DNA from: a bacterium
GTDB taxonomy: Bacteria > UBP18 > UBA7526
DNA length: 24,893 nucleotides
Assembly: GCA_030616365.1 (NCBI GenBank)
Contig: JAUWXM010000006.1
Location: 1 to 24,893, forward strand
Reading direction: 5' to 3'
This document shows, one piece after another, positions 5,950 through 11,939 of the stretch. Made by a program: the position numbers and the translations under genes. Under the pieces are notes generated by a model that was not told the DNA's origin, made no database searches, and saw only the letters and a program-made list of their open reading frames with translations. Positions within the stretch are counted from its first letter, which is position 1. Every line of letters starts with the position of its first letter.

Positions 5950-6464
5950 ACGTTCTCTAACCCTTTAATTAGGTGAACGATTATTCTCTTATTCTTTAGA
6001 TCGATCTTCTTAACCACTTCCCTGGTAGCTGGAATCCATAGCTCCTTATCATTTCTCACAACGTAGATATCATTGCCCGGATTTCTTATGACATCAATAA
6101 TCTTTCCTAGCCTTTCTCCTTTTTCGTCTTCTACTTCAAGGCCCATAAGATCATCGATATAATATTCATCCTTCTTTAGCTTCATTCTTTCTTCTTTGGG
6201 AATAGCGATAAAGGAGCCTTTTAGTTCCTCTGCCTGGCCAATACTATCATAGCCTTTGATTTTTAAAATGATAAATCCCTTATGATACCAAACGCTCTTT
6301 GTCTGGACAGTAACGGGCTGTTTCCCCTCTTGGACTAAATAGACCTTCTTCAGATTTCGGAATCTATCCGGGGAATCAGTCAAGGGAATGACCCTCACCT
6401 CTCCCTTATTTCCCTGAGTAGCAACCACCTTCCCGATATTGATTAAACTTTCTTTTTGTACCAT
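5946..6464 (-). CDS. rimM: 16S rRNA processing factor RimM
   Basis: 172 residues with an N-terminal beta-barrel (G-K-V-V-A-T-Q-G-N-K-G-E-V-R-V) and a C-terminal PRC barrel (Y-Y-I-D-D-L-M-G-L-E-V, then G-K-I-I-D-V, then I-P-A-T-R-E-V-V-K-K-I-D). RimM binds ribosomal protein S19 and assists 30S head assembly. GGAGAG is close to the ATG. Its stop overlaps the trmD start by four bases (ATGA), so the pair is translationally coupled. A 223-bp repeat-filled spacer separates it from khpA, unusual inside an otherwise tight operon. Confidence 0.94.
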   Translation of the reverse strand: MVQKESLINIGKVVATQGNKGEVRVIPLTDSPDRFRNLKKVYLVQEGKQPVTVQTKSVWYHKGFIILKIKGYDSIGQAEELKGSFIAIPKEERMKLKKDEYYIDDLMGLEVEDEKGERLGKIIDVIRNPGNDIYVVRNDKELWIPATREVVKKIDLKNKRIIVHLIKGLENV

Positions 6465-6479
6465 TTCTCTCCACTAGTT

Positions 6480-6600
6480 GCTAAATAAATTCGAATTTCT
6501 AATATCGAAATGCTAAACAAATTCTAAATCCAAATATCTAAATTCAAAACTATTTTTGTCTTTGTTTGAAACATTTGGATTTTGGTCATTTGAAATTGTT
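6480..6600. repeat. AT-rich repeat-like spacer
   Basis: The stretch carries several short related words (AAATTC, AAATCC, AAATATC, TTTGGATTTTGG, ATTTGAAATTG). No open frame with a ribosome-binding site is visible. It reads like a non-coding dispersed repeat between khpA and rimM; copies elsewhere cannot be checked from here. Confidence 0.35.
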
Positions 6601-6604
6601 TCGG

Positions 6605-6675
6605 TCAATGCTTAATTATTTATTGCTCTCTCCAATGCCAGCGAAGCGCATTGGGCTTTCGGATTTCGGATTTCG
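6605..6675 (+). repeat. GCCAGCGAAGCGC hairpin repeat with CAATGC stem
   Basis: TCAATGCTTAATTATTTATTGCTCTCT is split here as TCAATGCTTAATT, then ATTGCTCTCT, then a CCAATGC/GCATTGG hairpin (6632-6654) and tandem GGATTTC. Almost identical to 12691-12760. The stem differs from the GGATGC copies, with both arms changed together. Confidence 0.8.
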
Positions 6676-6687
6676 TGCTTAAGGTTT

Positions 6688-6921
6688 TTATTCCGTGATC
6701 TTCAGGATAACCCTCTTGCCCGCTTTAGCTGCTGCGGCATTTAGGAGGATACGCAGGGCGTTTGCTATCTTTCCACCCTTTCCAATCACCTTTCCTAGTT
6801 CCTCAGGTGCGGTGCGCAGCTCTAAGACGGTTACTCCTCCTTCCTCTTCTATTTCTCTTACCTCTATCCTTTCCTTATCATCAACCAAAGACTTAGCAAC
6901 ATATTCAATCAGTTCCTTCAT
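6688..6921 (-). CDS. khpA: KhpA-type KH-domain RNA-binding protein
   Basis: 77 residues from M-K-E-L-I-E-Y-V, the typical family start. AAGGAG is 5-6 nt before this ATG, and the ATG overlaps the rpsP stop (ATGA), so I prefer it to the longer frame reading into rpsP. The KH domain carries the G-x-x-G loop in V-I-G-K-G-G-K-I-A-N-A-L-R. KhpA binds RNA broadly, often with KhpB, and affects cell envelope growth in Gram-positive bacteria. The rpsP-khpA-rimM-trmD order is the standard arrangement. Confidence 0.93.
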   Translation of the reverse strand: MKELIEYVAKSLVDDKERIEVREIEEEGGVTVLELRTAPEELGKVIGKGGKIANALRILLNAAAAKAGKRVILKITE

Positions 6922-7181
6922 CTTTTCTCCTTGAACTTCGCCAGGATCCCCTCTCTTTGAAAGAAACTCCTTACAGTATCCGAGGGTTTTGCTCCCTTCT
7001 TCAACCACTCCAATACTCTTTCTTCATTAATATTGAGTAGTACCGGCTTCTTCTTGGGGTCATAGTATCCCAGGGCCTCAATGTACTTCCCCACCACCGC
7101 CCTCCGGGAATCAGTGACCACCAACCTATAGAAGGGCTTCTTCTTGGTTCCCATTCTCTTCAATCTAATTACCGTTGCCAT
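6918..7181 (-). CDS. rpsP: ribosomal protein S16
   Basis: 87 residues starting M-A-T-V-I-R-L-K-R-M-G, with K-K-P-F-Y-R-L-V-V-T-D-S-R, then G-K-Y-I-E-A-L-G-Y-Y-D-P, then W-L-K-K-G-A-K-P-S-D-T-V-R-S: full-length bacterial S16 of the 30S body. GGGAGGT, embedded in the last codons of ylxM, is 7 nt before the ATG, which directly follows the ylxM TAG stop. Confidence 0.97.
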   Translation of the reverse strand: MATVIRLKRMGTKKKPFYRLVVTDSRRAVVGKYIEALGYYDPKKKPVLLNINEERVLEWLKKGAKPSDTVRSFFQREGILAKFKEKR

Positions 7182-7415
7182 CTATCTTACCTCCCGTACT
7201 AAGTTTAATTTTCTCTCATATTTTTCTAAAGATTCCTTGGCTTTCTTTAGGGTATCGTAGACTGCCTGACGAGAGATCCTAAACCTCTGGGCGATCTCAC
7301 CCAAAGAAAGGTCATCACAGAAATACAATTTTACAAACTTCCTCTGCCTCTTGGTCAGTAGTGCTCCATAAAAATCGAATAAAAGATTCGTCCTTACTCT
7401 TTGAGAAAGTTCCAT
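7182..7415 (-). CDS. ylxM: YlxM-family helix-turn-helix protein, short form
   Basis: 77 residues. L-T-K-R-Q-R-K-F-V-K-L-Y-F-C-D-D-L-S-L-G-E-I-A-Q-R-F-x-I-S-R-Q-A-V-Y-D is the sigma-region-4-like HTH of UPF0122/YlxM, which is usually about 105-120 residues. In Firmicutes ylxM precedes ffh and is thought to act with the signal recognition particle. Here ffh is absent and ylxM leads directly into rpsP, as first gene of the operon. GGAG lies 7 nt before the ATG. The C-terminal helix of the family appears missing; the stop is genuine because rpsP begins there. Confidence 0.85.
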   Translation of the reverse strand: MELSQRVRTNLLFDFYGALLTKRQRKFVKLYFCDDLSLGEIAQRFRISRQAVYDTLKKAKESLEKYERKLNLVREVR

Positions 7416-7446
7416 TCCTTACTCCTGTCAAGTTAATTCGCTTTAC

Positions 7447-7475
7447 AGTATAACCTGTTTCTCTCCAAAAGTCAA
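7447..7475 (-). promoter_or_regulatory. sigma70-type promoter of the ylxM-rpsP operon
   Basis: On the minus strand TTGACT (7470-7475), a 17-bp spacer, then TATACT (7447-7452). The expected start of transcription is near 7440, giving a leader of about 25 nt before ylxM. The -35 box overlaps the flanking direct repeat of the palindromic element at 7477-7541. Confidence 0.8.
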
Positions 7476-7546
7476 GCCCCGTTAGAAGTAAGACGCCCAA
7501 GGCGTCTGCCTCCGTTAGATATCGGGGGACTTCTAACGGGGTCAAG
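7471..7546. repeat. palindromic insertion upstream of the ylxM promoter (CCCG family)
   Basis: A 13-bp perfect inverted repeat, CCCCGTTAGAAGT (7477-7489) with ACTTCTAACGGGG (7529-7541), encloses a nested hairpin AGACGCC-CAA-GGCGTCT (7491-7507). Direct repeats TCAAG lie at 7472-7476 and 7542-7546. The rest of the gene-free gap 7416-7735 is the promoter and the repeats at 7599-7720. Confidence 0.75.
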
Positions 7547-7598
7547 AAATAAAAGTCTTATACCCTTTCCTGTCCTAATTTTGTTACTTTTTTTATTT

Positions 7599-7654
7599 CC
7601 AAATTCTTATGTTTTTAAAAATAAGAACCTGCCCTGCGGGCAGAACCTTGTTAC
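7599..7654. repeat. CCAAATTCTTATG repeat fragment plus constant-flank hairpin
   Basis: 7599-7620 shares CCAAATTCTTATG and TTTAAAAATA with the longer repeats at 9046 and 19135, but lacks their middle. 7621-7654 is ATAAGAACC, hairpin TGCCC-TGC-GGGCA, GAACCTTGTTAC. Confidence 0.6.
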
Positions 7655-7683
7655 TTTTGGAGTCTGGCTTCGGGCAAGACGTA

Positions 7684-7720
7684 ATAAGAACCCTCCAATA
7701 AATTGGAGGAATCTTGTTAC
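7684..7720. repeat. constant-flank variable-hairpin repeat
   Basis: ATAAGAACC, hairpin CTCCAAT-AA-ATTGGAG, GAATCTTGTTAC. The flanks match 7621-7654 and 18907-18940 while the hairpin is unrelated in sequence. It lies just past the end of the metallo-hydrolase gene; read on the minus strand the hairpin is followed by GTTCTTATT, so a weak terminator role is possible. Confidence 0.65.
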
Positions 7721-7735
7721 TCTTTCTGGTATAAT

Positions 7736-8890
7736 TTACCTCCTTACCTGATAGCTCCTTCCATCTGAAGTAACGGTGATATTTCCATCTATATCCGTTC
7801 TATAGATCTTGGTTCCTACCTCCCGATACCTATCCAGAACCTCCTCTTTTGGATGGCCATAGGGATTATCCCTTCCAGCACTTATTACGACCACCTCTGG
7901 TCTCACCTCTTCTAAGAAGCGGAAAGTGGAGGAGTGGCGGGAACCATGATGGGGACACTTCAAGATGGTAGTTCTCAGATTTTTATGGTAAGTATTGACC
8001 AGTTCCTTCTCTGCTCGCTTTTCGATATCACCAGTGAAGAGAAAACTTATCTTTCCATAGACCAGTCGCAGGACGATACTATTATTATTTTTACCCTTAT
8101 GTAGTTCTTCTGGGGGATTGAGAACCTGGACCGAGACCTCCTCTCCCCAATCCAGGACATCTCCTCTCCTCATAATTCTATAACTTATGTTCTTTTTTTC
8201 AATTGTCTTAAGGAAGTCCTCATAGGTACGGGTGGTATGGGGATGCCCGATATCCAGCACCTCCCCGATCTCAAATCTATTTAAAACAGCAATAAGCCCC
8301 CCGATATGGTCCATATCTGGATGGGTAGCGACCACGCAATCGATTTTTCTTATTCCTCTCCCGCTCAGGAGAGAAACGATCTTCCACCCCTGGTTAGGGT
8401 AACCCCCGTCGATTAAGATATTCTTTCCTCCCGGGGTCTGAATGAGGCAACTATCCCCCTGCCCAACATCGATGAAGGTGACCCGGAGGTTCTGTCCTTG
8501 GGAAACGACCTTTCCTTCAGCCGTTTTCTTCTTTTCCACTGCTCTCTTGACCGGAGCTGGAGCAGCGGGCGGCTCGCCCTTAATGACGAAGGTATCGGGA
8601 ATGCCATCCTCATCGGTATCTATCTTCTCCATCACCAAAGAGGGGGTCTTGGCCGGAGAAGCAGTCTTTTCTATCTTGACTTCTACTGGCTTTTCTTCTA
8701 CTGCGGGCGCTTCTACGGGAACTGTCCCTCGAGAAGGGGCGGGAACTTGAGCCGCTGATGGAGCACTCTTTAAGGCTATATCAGGTTGTATTTCCCTCTT
8801 TACCCGTCTATGGAGTATAAACATTCCCGAAATGACAGTTGCCGTAACTACCACGGCTAATATTAAGAATCGATCACGCAGGAATCGCAT
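7736..8890 (-). CDS. membrane-anchored ComEC-type metallo-beta-lactamase hydrolase
   Basis: 384 residues from ATG at 8890, matching the start of its paralogue and with GGAG 7 nt upstream; a TTG two codons earlier is less likely. One transmembrane helix (about 8-26), then a Pro/Ala/Glu-rich linker, then a calcium-binding-like D-T-D-E-D-G-I-P-D motif (91-99), then the hydrolase domain (about 133-384). Seen there: F-I-D-V-G-Q-G-D-S, the metal site A-T-H-P-D-M-D-H-I-G-G (H190, D192, D194, H195), F-T-G-D-I-E (D288) and C-P-H-H-G-S-R-H-S-S. This is the C-terminal domain type of the DNA-uptake channel ComEC, for which nuclease activity has been reported, but without the channel. An anchored extracytoplasmic nuclease or phosphoesterase is inferred. 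Confidence 0.88.
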   Translation of the reverse strand: MRFLRDRFLILAVVVTATVISGMFILHRRVKREIQPDIALKSAPSAAQVPAPSRGTVPVEAPAVEEKPVEVKIEKTASPAKTPSLVMEKIDTDEDGIPDTFVIKGEPPAAPAPVKRAVEKKKTAEGKVVSQGQNLRVTFIDVGQGDSCLIQTPGGKNILIDGGYPNQGWKIVSLLSGRGIRKIDCVVATHPDMDHIGGLIAVLNRFEIGEVLDIGHPHTTRTYEDFLKTIEKKNISYRIMRRGDVLDWGEEVSVQVLNPPEELHKGKNNNSIVLRLVYGKISFLFTGDIEKRAEKELVNTYHKNLRTTILKCPHHGSRHSSTFRFLEEVRPEVVVISAGRDNPYGHPKEEVLDRYREVGTKIYRTDIDGNITVTSDGRSYQVRR

Positions 8891-8985
8891 CGTCAAACTC
8901 CAAAAAGGTTTTATTCAATATTATGTTTCTTGGCTCCTAATTTCTACCTAAAATCTTATCATATTTTGAGAGGAATCGCAAGCCT
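8574..8985 (-). repeat. segmental duplication, copy 1 (promoter plus anchor)
   Basis: About 410 bp matches 9766-10176 closely: promoter, leader, start and the first 107 codons. Similarity stops sharply after F-V-I-K-G-E-P, where the metallo-hydrolase domain begins here and the nuclease domain in the other copy. Confidence 0.9.
8953..8981 (-). promoter_or_regulatory. promoter of the metallo-hydrolase gene
   Basis: TTGCGA (8976-8981), 17-bp spacer, TAAGAT (8953-8958) on the minus strand. The same layout is kept in the duplicated copy at 10144-10172. The leader is about 55-60 nt. Confidence 0.6.
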
Positions 8986-9045
8986 CTTCAGAAATCTGCG
9001 ATATTTCTTCTACTTTTATTTCTTTCTTAACACTTTCTATATATT

Positions 9046-9235
9046 GCCAAATTCTTATGTTTTTTGCTGAACCCCATTAGACTCTCAAATATCGTTCTGC
9101 AGTTTTTCTAATAGTTTTAATACCGACTCCAAATGGATTATTCATTCTCACTCGTTGGTGGATTAGAGTCTAAGCGGGGTGTAAGCGAAAACCCGCCGAT
9201 GAGGCGGGCATTTAAAAATGGAAAAAGAAAAAAAT
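9046..9235. repeat. CCAAATTCTTATG repeat interrupted by a palindromic insertion
   Basis: The gene-free gap 8891-9283 holds the promoter above and this element. The left half (9046-9069) ends TTTTTGCTG; the right half (9182-9235) starts TAAGCGAAAACCCG and carries a CCCGCC/GGCGGG hairpin and ATTTAAAAATGG. Between them, 9070-9181 (about 112 bp) starts ACCCCATTAGACTCT and ends AGAGTCTAAGCGGGGT, an imperfect inverted repeat. The copy at 19135-19210 reads straight from GCTG to TAAGC. Confidence 0.75.
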
Positions 9236-9283
9236 AGTTGGTCTGGAGGTTTTACGAAGTGAAGAAAAAGCCTTTTATCTTCT

Positions 9284-10081
9284 TCACCTTGAATGTCTCC
9301 ATTCCCAGGGTGGAGTTGGATTGGGTTCTTGCCATAACCCAACCTTTTTCGTTCTCGCTTCCTCTTCAAGTATGGCCAATTCTTCCTCCTCGGAATACTC
9401 CTTGTAGTGCCAGGCTAAACCGGCTTTAAGAAGTTCTTTGTCCAGGCATTTTCCATCAACATAAACCCAGGCAACAGTCCTACCGTAGTTATCAGTAGTA
9501 ACCGGGCTGATATTAACTGTTTCTCCCAAAACCATATCTTTAGTAAATTGCGTTGCCCTTTCCCCGAAAGACTGTCGTCTCTCAGGACAGTCTACTCCAT
9601 AGAGCCTTACTGTTTCCACCGAGTCGTCATCTAATCGCACCTTCATGGTATCCCCGTCAGCTACCTTGATACAGGTGGCTTCTATCAGATTATCGGGCTT
9701 TTCCTCTATCAAATCGGGCTTTTTGGTTTTAGTCTTTGTCGAAGAAACAGGTTTTTTTCTAGGTTCTCCCTTAATGACAAAGGTATCGGGAATGCCATCC
9801 TCATCAGTATCTATCTTCTCCATCACCAAAGAGGGGGTCTTGGACGGTGGAGCAGTCTCCTCTACCTCGACCTCTACTGGCTTTTCTTCTACTGCGGGAG
9901 CTTTTATGGAAACTGGCTCTTGAGGAGGGGTAGGGACTTGAGCCGCTGATGGAGCACTCTTTAAAGCTATATCAGGTGGTATTTCCCTCTTTACCCGTCT
10001 ATGGAGTATAAACATTCCCGAAATGACAGTTGCCGTAACTATTACGGTTAATATTAAGAATCGATCACGCAGGAATCGCAT
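9284..10081 (-). CDS. membrane-anchored staphylococcal-type thermonuclease
   Basis: 265 residues. Residues 1-107 repeat the anchor of the metallo-hydrolase (about 83% identical by eye): transmembrane helix, acidic linker and D-T-D-E-D-G-I-P-D. A Lys-rich spacer follows, then an SNase domain (about 133-252). The catalytic set is complete: D-G-D-T (D144), V-R-L-Y-G-V-D-C-P-E (R159, D164, E167) and Y-G-R-T-V-A (R201). Such Ca2+-dependent nucleases hydrolyse DNA and RNA to 3'-mononucleotides. The anchor places the enzyme outside the cytoplasmic membrane. GGAG is 7 nt before the ATG. It has its own promoter, upstream of which the phosphatase transcription unit terminates. Confidence 0.93.
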   Translation of the reverse strand: MRFLRDRFLILTVIVTATVISGMFILHRRVKREIPPDIALKSAPSAAQVPTPPQEPVSIKAPAVEEKPVEVEVEETAPPSKTPSLVMEKIDTDEDGIPDTFVIKGEPRKKPVSSTKTKTKKPDLIEEKPDNLIEATCIKVADGDTMKVRLDDDSVETVRLYGVDCPERRQSFGERATQFTKDMVLGETVNISPVTTDNYGRTVAWVYVDGKCLDKELLKAGLAWHYKEYSEEEELAILEEEARTKKVGLWQEPNPTPPWEWRHSR

Positions 10082-10176
10082 CGTTAAACTCCAAAAAGGT
10101 TTTATTCAATATTATGTTTCGCGGCCCTTAATTTCTACTTAAAATCTTATCATATTCTGGGAAAAATTGCAATAAA
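9766..10176 (-). repeat. segmental duplication, copy 2 (promoter plus anchor)
   Basis: Matches 8574-8985 from the -35 box to the codons for F-V-I-K-G-E-P. Differences are scattered substitutions, densest in the linker codons, so the duplication is not recent. Confidence 0.9.
10144..10172 (-). promoter_or_regulatory. promoter of the thermonuclease gene
   Basis: TTGCAA (10167-10172), 17-bp spacer, TAAGAT (10144-10149) on the minus strand, conserved with 8953-8981. Confidence 0.6.
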
Positions 10177-10180
10177 ATTA

Positions 10181-10200
10181 GTCCCGACCGAAGCCGGGAC
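10181..10200 (-). terminator. terminator hairpin with UUCG tetraloop
   Basis: On the minus strand GTCCCGGC-TTCG-GTCGGGAC folds as an 8-bp stem (one G-U) closed by a cUUCGg tetraloop, followed by TAATTTTATT. It lies about 50 nt after the e(P4)-like phosphatase stop and just upstream of the nuclease promoter. The T-tract is interrupted, so efficiency is uncertain. Confidence 0.65.
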
Positions 10201-10251
10201 TCAAATGTAACGGAAGGCCAAGTAATCTTGCCTATAGAGAAAACTTTAAAA

Positions 10252-11334
10252 CTATTTTACCACCTGAATCTGGGAGGGACCATCAATCTTAAGCTCGATG
10301 GTCTCCCTTCCCCGTTTATCAGTATAAGTGGAAATCTTACCAGAAACCCTGACGAATTTATTCAAATATTTTGCTTCCAGGTTACCAAACCTTTCCTGCT
10401 TGAAAATAACGACGGTAAGACCTTTCCACCAGGGTAGAATAAAGTTCAGTTTGGCCGAACCACGATCTGGAATATAAACATTGACGATCTTTCCTTCTAC
10501 CACTACCTCTTGACCGATCTTAGTCATCGCTTCCTGCCAGGTTATCACCCGGGACCCTTTCACCGGTGCTCTGGTGGGGATAGCGGTGGTCTCCACAACA
10601 ACACCAGAGCGCGTCCAATCACCGTACATGGGATTAGGAATTATTACCAAATCCGTACCAAATCGATCTTTGACGTTCCCAAAACTAAGTTTTTTATCAT
10701 CGTAGAGATCATGGGTTTGATCGCCGACACGCATAAGGATCCTTAAAGGGGGAAGCTTCTTGTTAGCAGGAAGGGTTTTAATGGTACCTTTCTCTACGGC
10801 AGAGCGTCTCATGCCCTTGGAACGGTCATAGACGTAAGGTCCCTCTCTGAGTAAACAGACATCATAAGGAATACCCAGAGCATCCAAATTTTTCAGGGTT
10901 GCCTCACGCAGGGGAGGATTTTTTCGGTTAGTGATGATAATTACCTTTCCCCCAAGTTCCTTAACCAGTGAACAGAACTCCTTGGCTCCGGGAAGCGCTG
11001 TTGCCTGGCGGCGCTGACACCACCCATTCCACGCTCCCGATGAAAACTCTCTGCCGGAAGCCTGAAGTTCTATCTGAAACTGGACATTGCTGATGACAGT
11101 CTCATCCGCATCCAAAACAACGCACCAGGTTCCCGGCTTTTTCCCTCGAGCCAATTCCCGCAAGCGCTTCATCGCATTGGTATAAGCCTGCTGAACGCAA
11201 CATTGGTACGTATCGGCTGACTTGACCCAAGTTATATCATTGGTGAGCTTGATTTCTCTAGCTGGGGCGGAAATAGTGAACACAACCAAGGCAATTATTA
11301 GGAAACCGGTCAAACTATATCGGATTTTTTTCAT
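10252..11334 (-). CDS. exported HAD acid phosphatase, e(P4)-like, with C-terminal OB-like domain
   Basis: 360 residues. A signal peptide (about 1-25, ending S-A-P-A) is followed by a HAD domain to about 250. Motif I is V-V-L-D-A-D-E-T-V with D75 and D77; the T-N of motif II is at 135-136; G-D-Q-T-H-D-L at 204-210 gives the acidic motif. W-N-G-W and L-P-G-A-K-E-F match the lipoprotein e(P4)/class C acid phosphatase family, which removes phosphate from extracellular nucleotides; no lipobox Cys is seen at the signal cleavage site. Residues about 265-360 (V-V-V-E-G-K-I-V-N-V-Y ... V-R-V-S-G-K-I-S) look like a nucleic-acid-binding OB fold, unusual for the family. AGGAGG is 11-12 nt upstream; two ATGs between open only a three-codon frame ending on this start. 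Confidence 0.87.
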   Translation of the reverse strand: MKKIRYSLTGFLIIALVVFTISAPAREIKLTNDITWVKSADTYQCCVQQAYTNAMKRLRELARGKKPGTWCVVLDADETVISNVQFQIELQASGREFSSGAWNGWCQRRQATALPGAKEFCSLVKELGGKVIIITNRKNPPLREATLKNLDALGIPYDVCLLREGPYVYDRSKGMRRSAVEKGTIKTLPANKKLPPLRILMRVGDQTHDLYDDKKLSFGNVKDRFGTDLVIIPNPMYGDWTRSGVVVETTAIPTRAPVKGSRVITWQEAMTKIGQEVVVEGKIVNVYIPDRGSAKLNFILPWWKGLTVVIFKQERFGNLEAKYLNKFVRVSGKISTYTDKRGRETIELKIDGPSQIQVVK

Positions 11335-11393
11335 CTCATCATATCCTCCTTCTTTTCTGGGGTATTAAATTCTTTACAGATAACAATAGGTTA

Positions 11394-11939
11394 TCAATCC
11401 GAAAAGGGGAGGATGCATTCCTTATATTGGCCGGGGTGGTATTTTCCTTGATAGTCGCTCTTTTTGCTTCTCTTCACCCTTATCGGTCGCACTCCAGCTT
11501 CTATAGCCTCCTCGATGTCTGAATCGCTATCCCCGAAGAAGGCAACGAACCTAGCCCTTTTCAGGATCTCTGACTTATTTCTTTCAAAGTGAAACTCCTT
11601 GGCCAGCCACTTCCAATGTTCTTGAAGTTCCTCTCCTCCATATCCTTGACGAGCGGTAATAACTACCACATCAAAGCCCAGGGCCTTATAGATTAAAGCA
11701 GTAGTCATGGGGACCAATTTTACCTTTTCCAGATTAAAACTTTGATTGACCACCCTCCAATATTCCTCTGAATAGGGCTCCTGTCCGCTGACCGCACCCG
11801 CCCGGAAAGCCGGGGTGGAGAAGATCAGGGTATCGTCATAGTCAAAACCCACCTTGAGATCGGTGATATTCACTCCAGCAACAGTAACTCCATAAATACA
11901 AATAACGGCTACAAAAGTAATCTTAAGTTTCTTCTTCAT
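11394..11939 (-). CDS. exported class B (AphA-like) acid phosphatase
   Basis: 181 residues, shorter than AphA (about 237). The N-terminal hydrophobic stretch (about 6-23) is a signal peptide. K-V-G-F-D-Y-D-D-T-L-I-F-S-T-P-A-F carries the HAD nucleophile and acid (D33, D35) in the distinctive AphA context; V-V-V-I-T-A-R-Q is motif II and F-F-G-D-S-D-S-D (136-141) is motif IV. Class B phosphatases are periplasmic and act on nucleoside monophosphates. The start overlaps the rpe stop by ATGA. It lies 59 bp before the e(P4)-like gene, so two different families of exported nucleotide phosphatase are co-transcribed. Confidence 0.85.
   Translation of the reverse strand: MKKKLKITFVAVICIYGVTVAGVNITDLKVGFDYDDTLIFSTPAFRAGAVSGQEPYSEEYWRVVNQSFNLEKVKLVPMTTALIYKALGFDVVVITARQGYGGEELQEHWKWLAKEFHFERNKSEILKRARFVAFFGDSDSDIEEAIEAGVRPIRVKRSKKSDYQGKYHPGQYKECILPFSD

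Noticed and set aside
6922..7008. Longer KhpA start inside rpsP
   Set aside because: It overlaps rpsP in another frame; the ATG at 6921 has a good ribosome-binding site and the standard ATGA overlap.
7315..7545. 76-codon minus-strand frame upstream of and overlapping ylxM
   Set aside because: It crosses the promoter and a palindromic repeat, overlaps ylxM out of frame and has no family resemblance.
7621..7720. Integron attC sites or simple terminators for the hairpin repeats
   Set aside because: No attC core sites (RYYYAAC/GTTRRRY) were found, and copies occur in both orientations relative to transcription, including upstream of genes, so termination cannot be their common role.
8442..8758. 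Open frames on the plus strand across the anchor region
   Set aside because: Antisense to the linker codons of the metallo-hydrolase; a matching antisense frame appears in the duplicated copy because the DNA is duplicated. No ribosome-binding site.
8891..8896. TTG start two codons upstream for the metallo-hydrolase
   Set aside because: The paralogue has TTA at that place, and SD spacing fits the ATG at 8890 in both.
9070..9181. Complete insertion sequence
   Set aside because: About 112 bp with no transposase frame; at most a non-autonomous element.
9163..9369. Small Lys/Arg-rich minus-strand frame past the nuclease gene
   Set aside because: It is made of the nuclease C-terminal codons in another frame plus repeat DNA.
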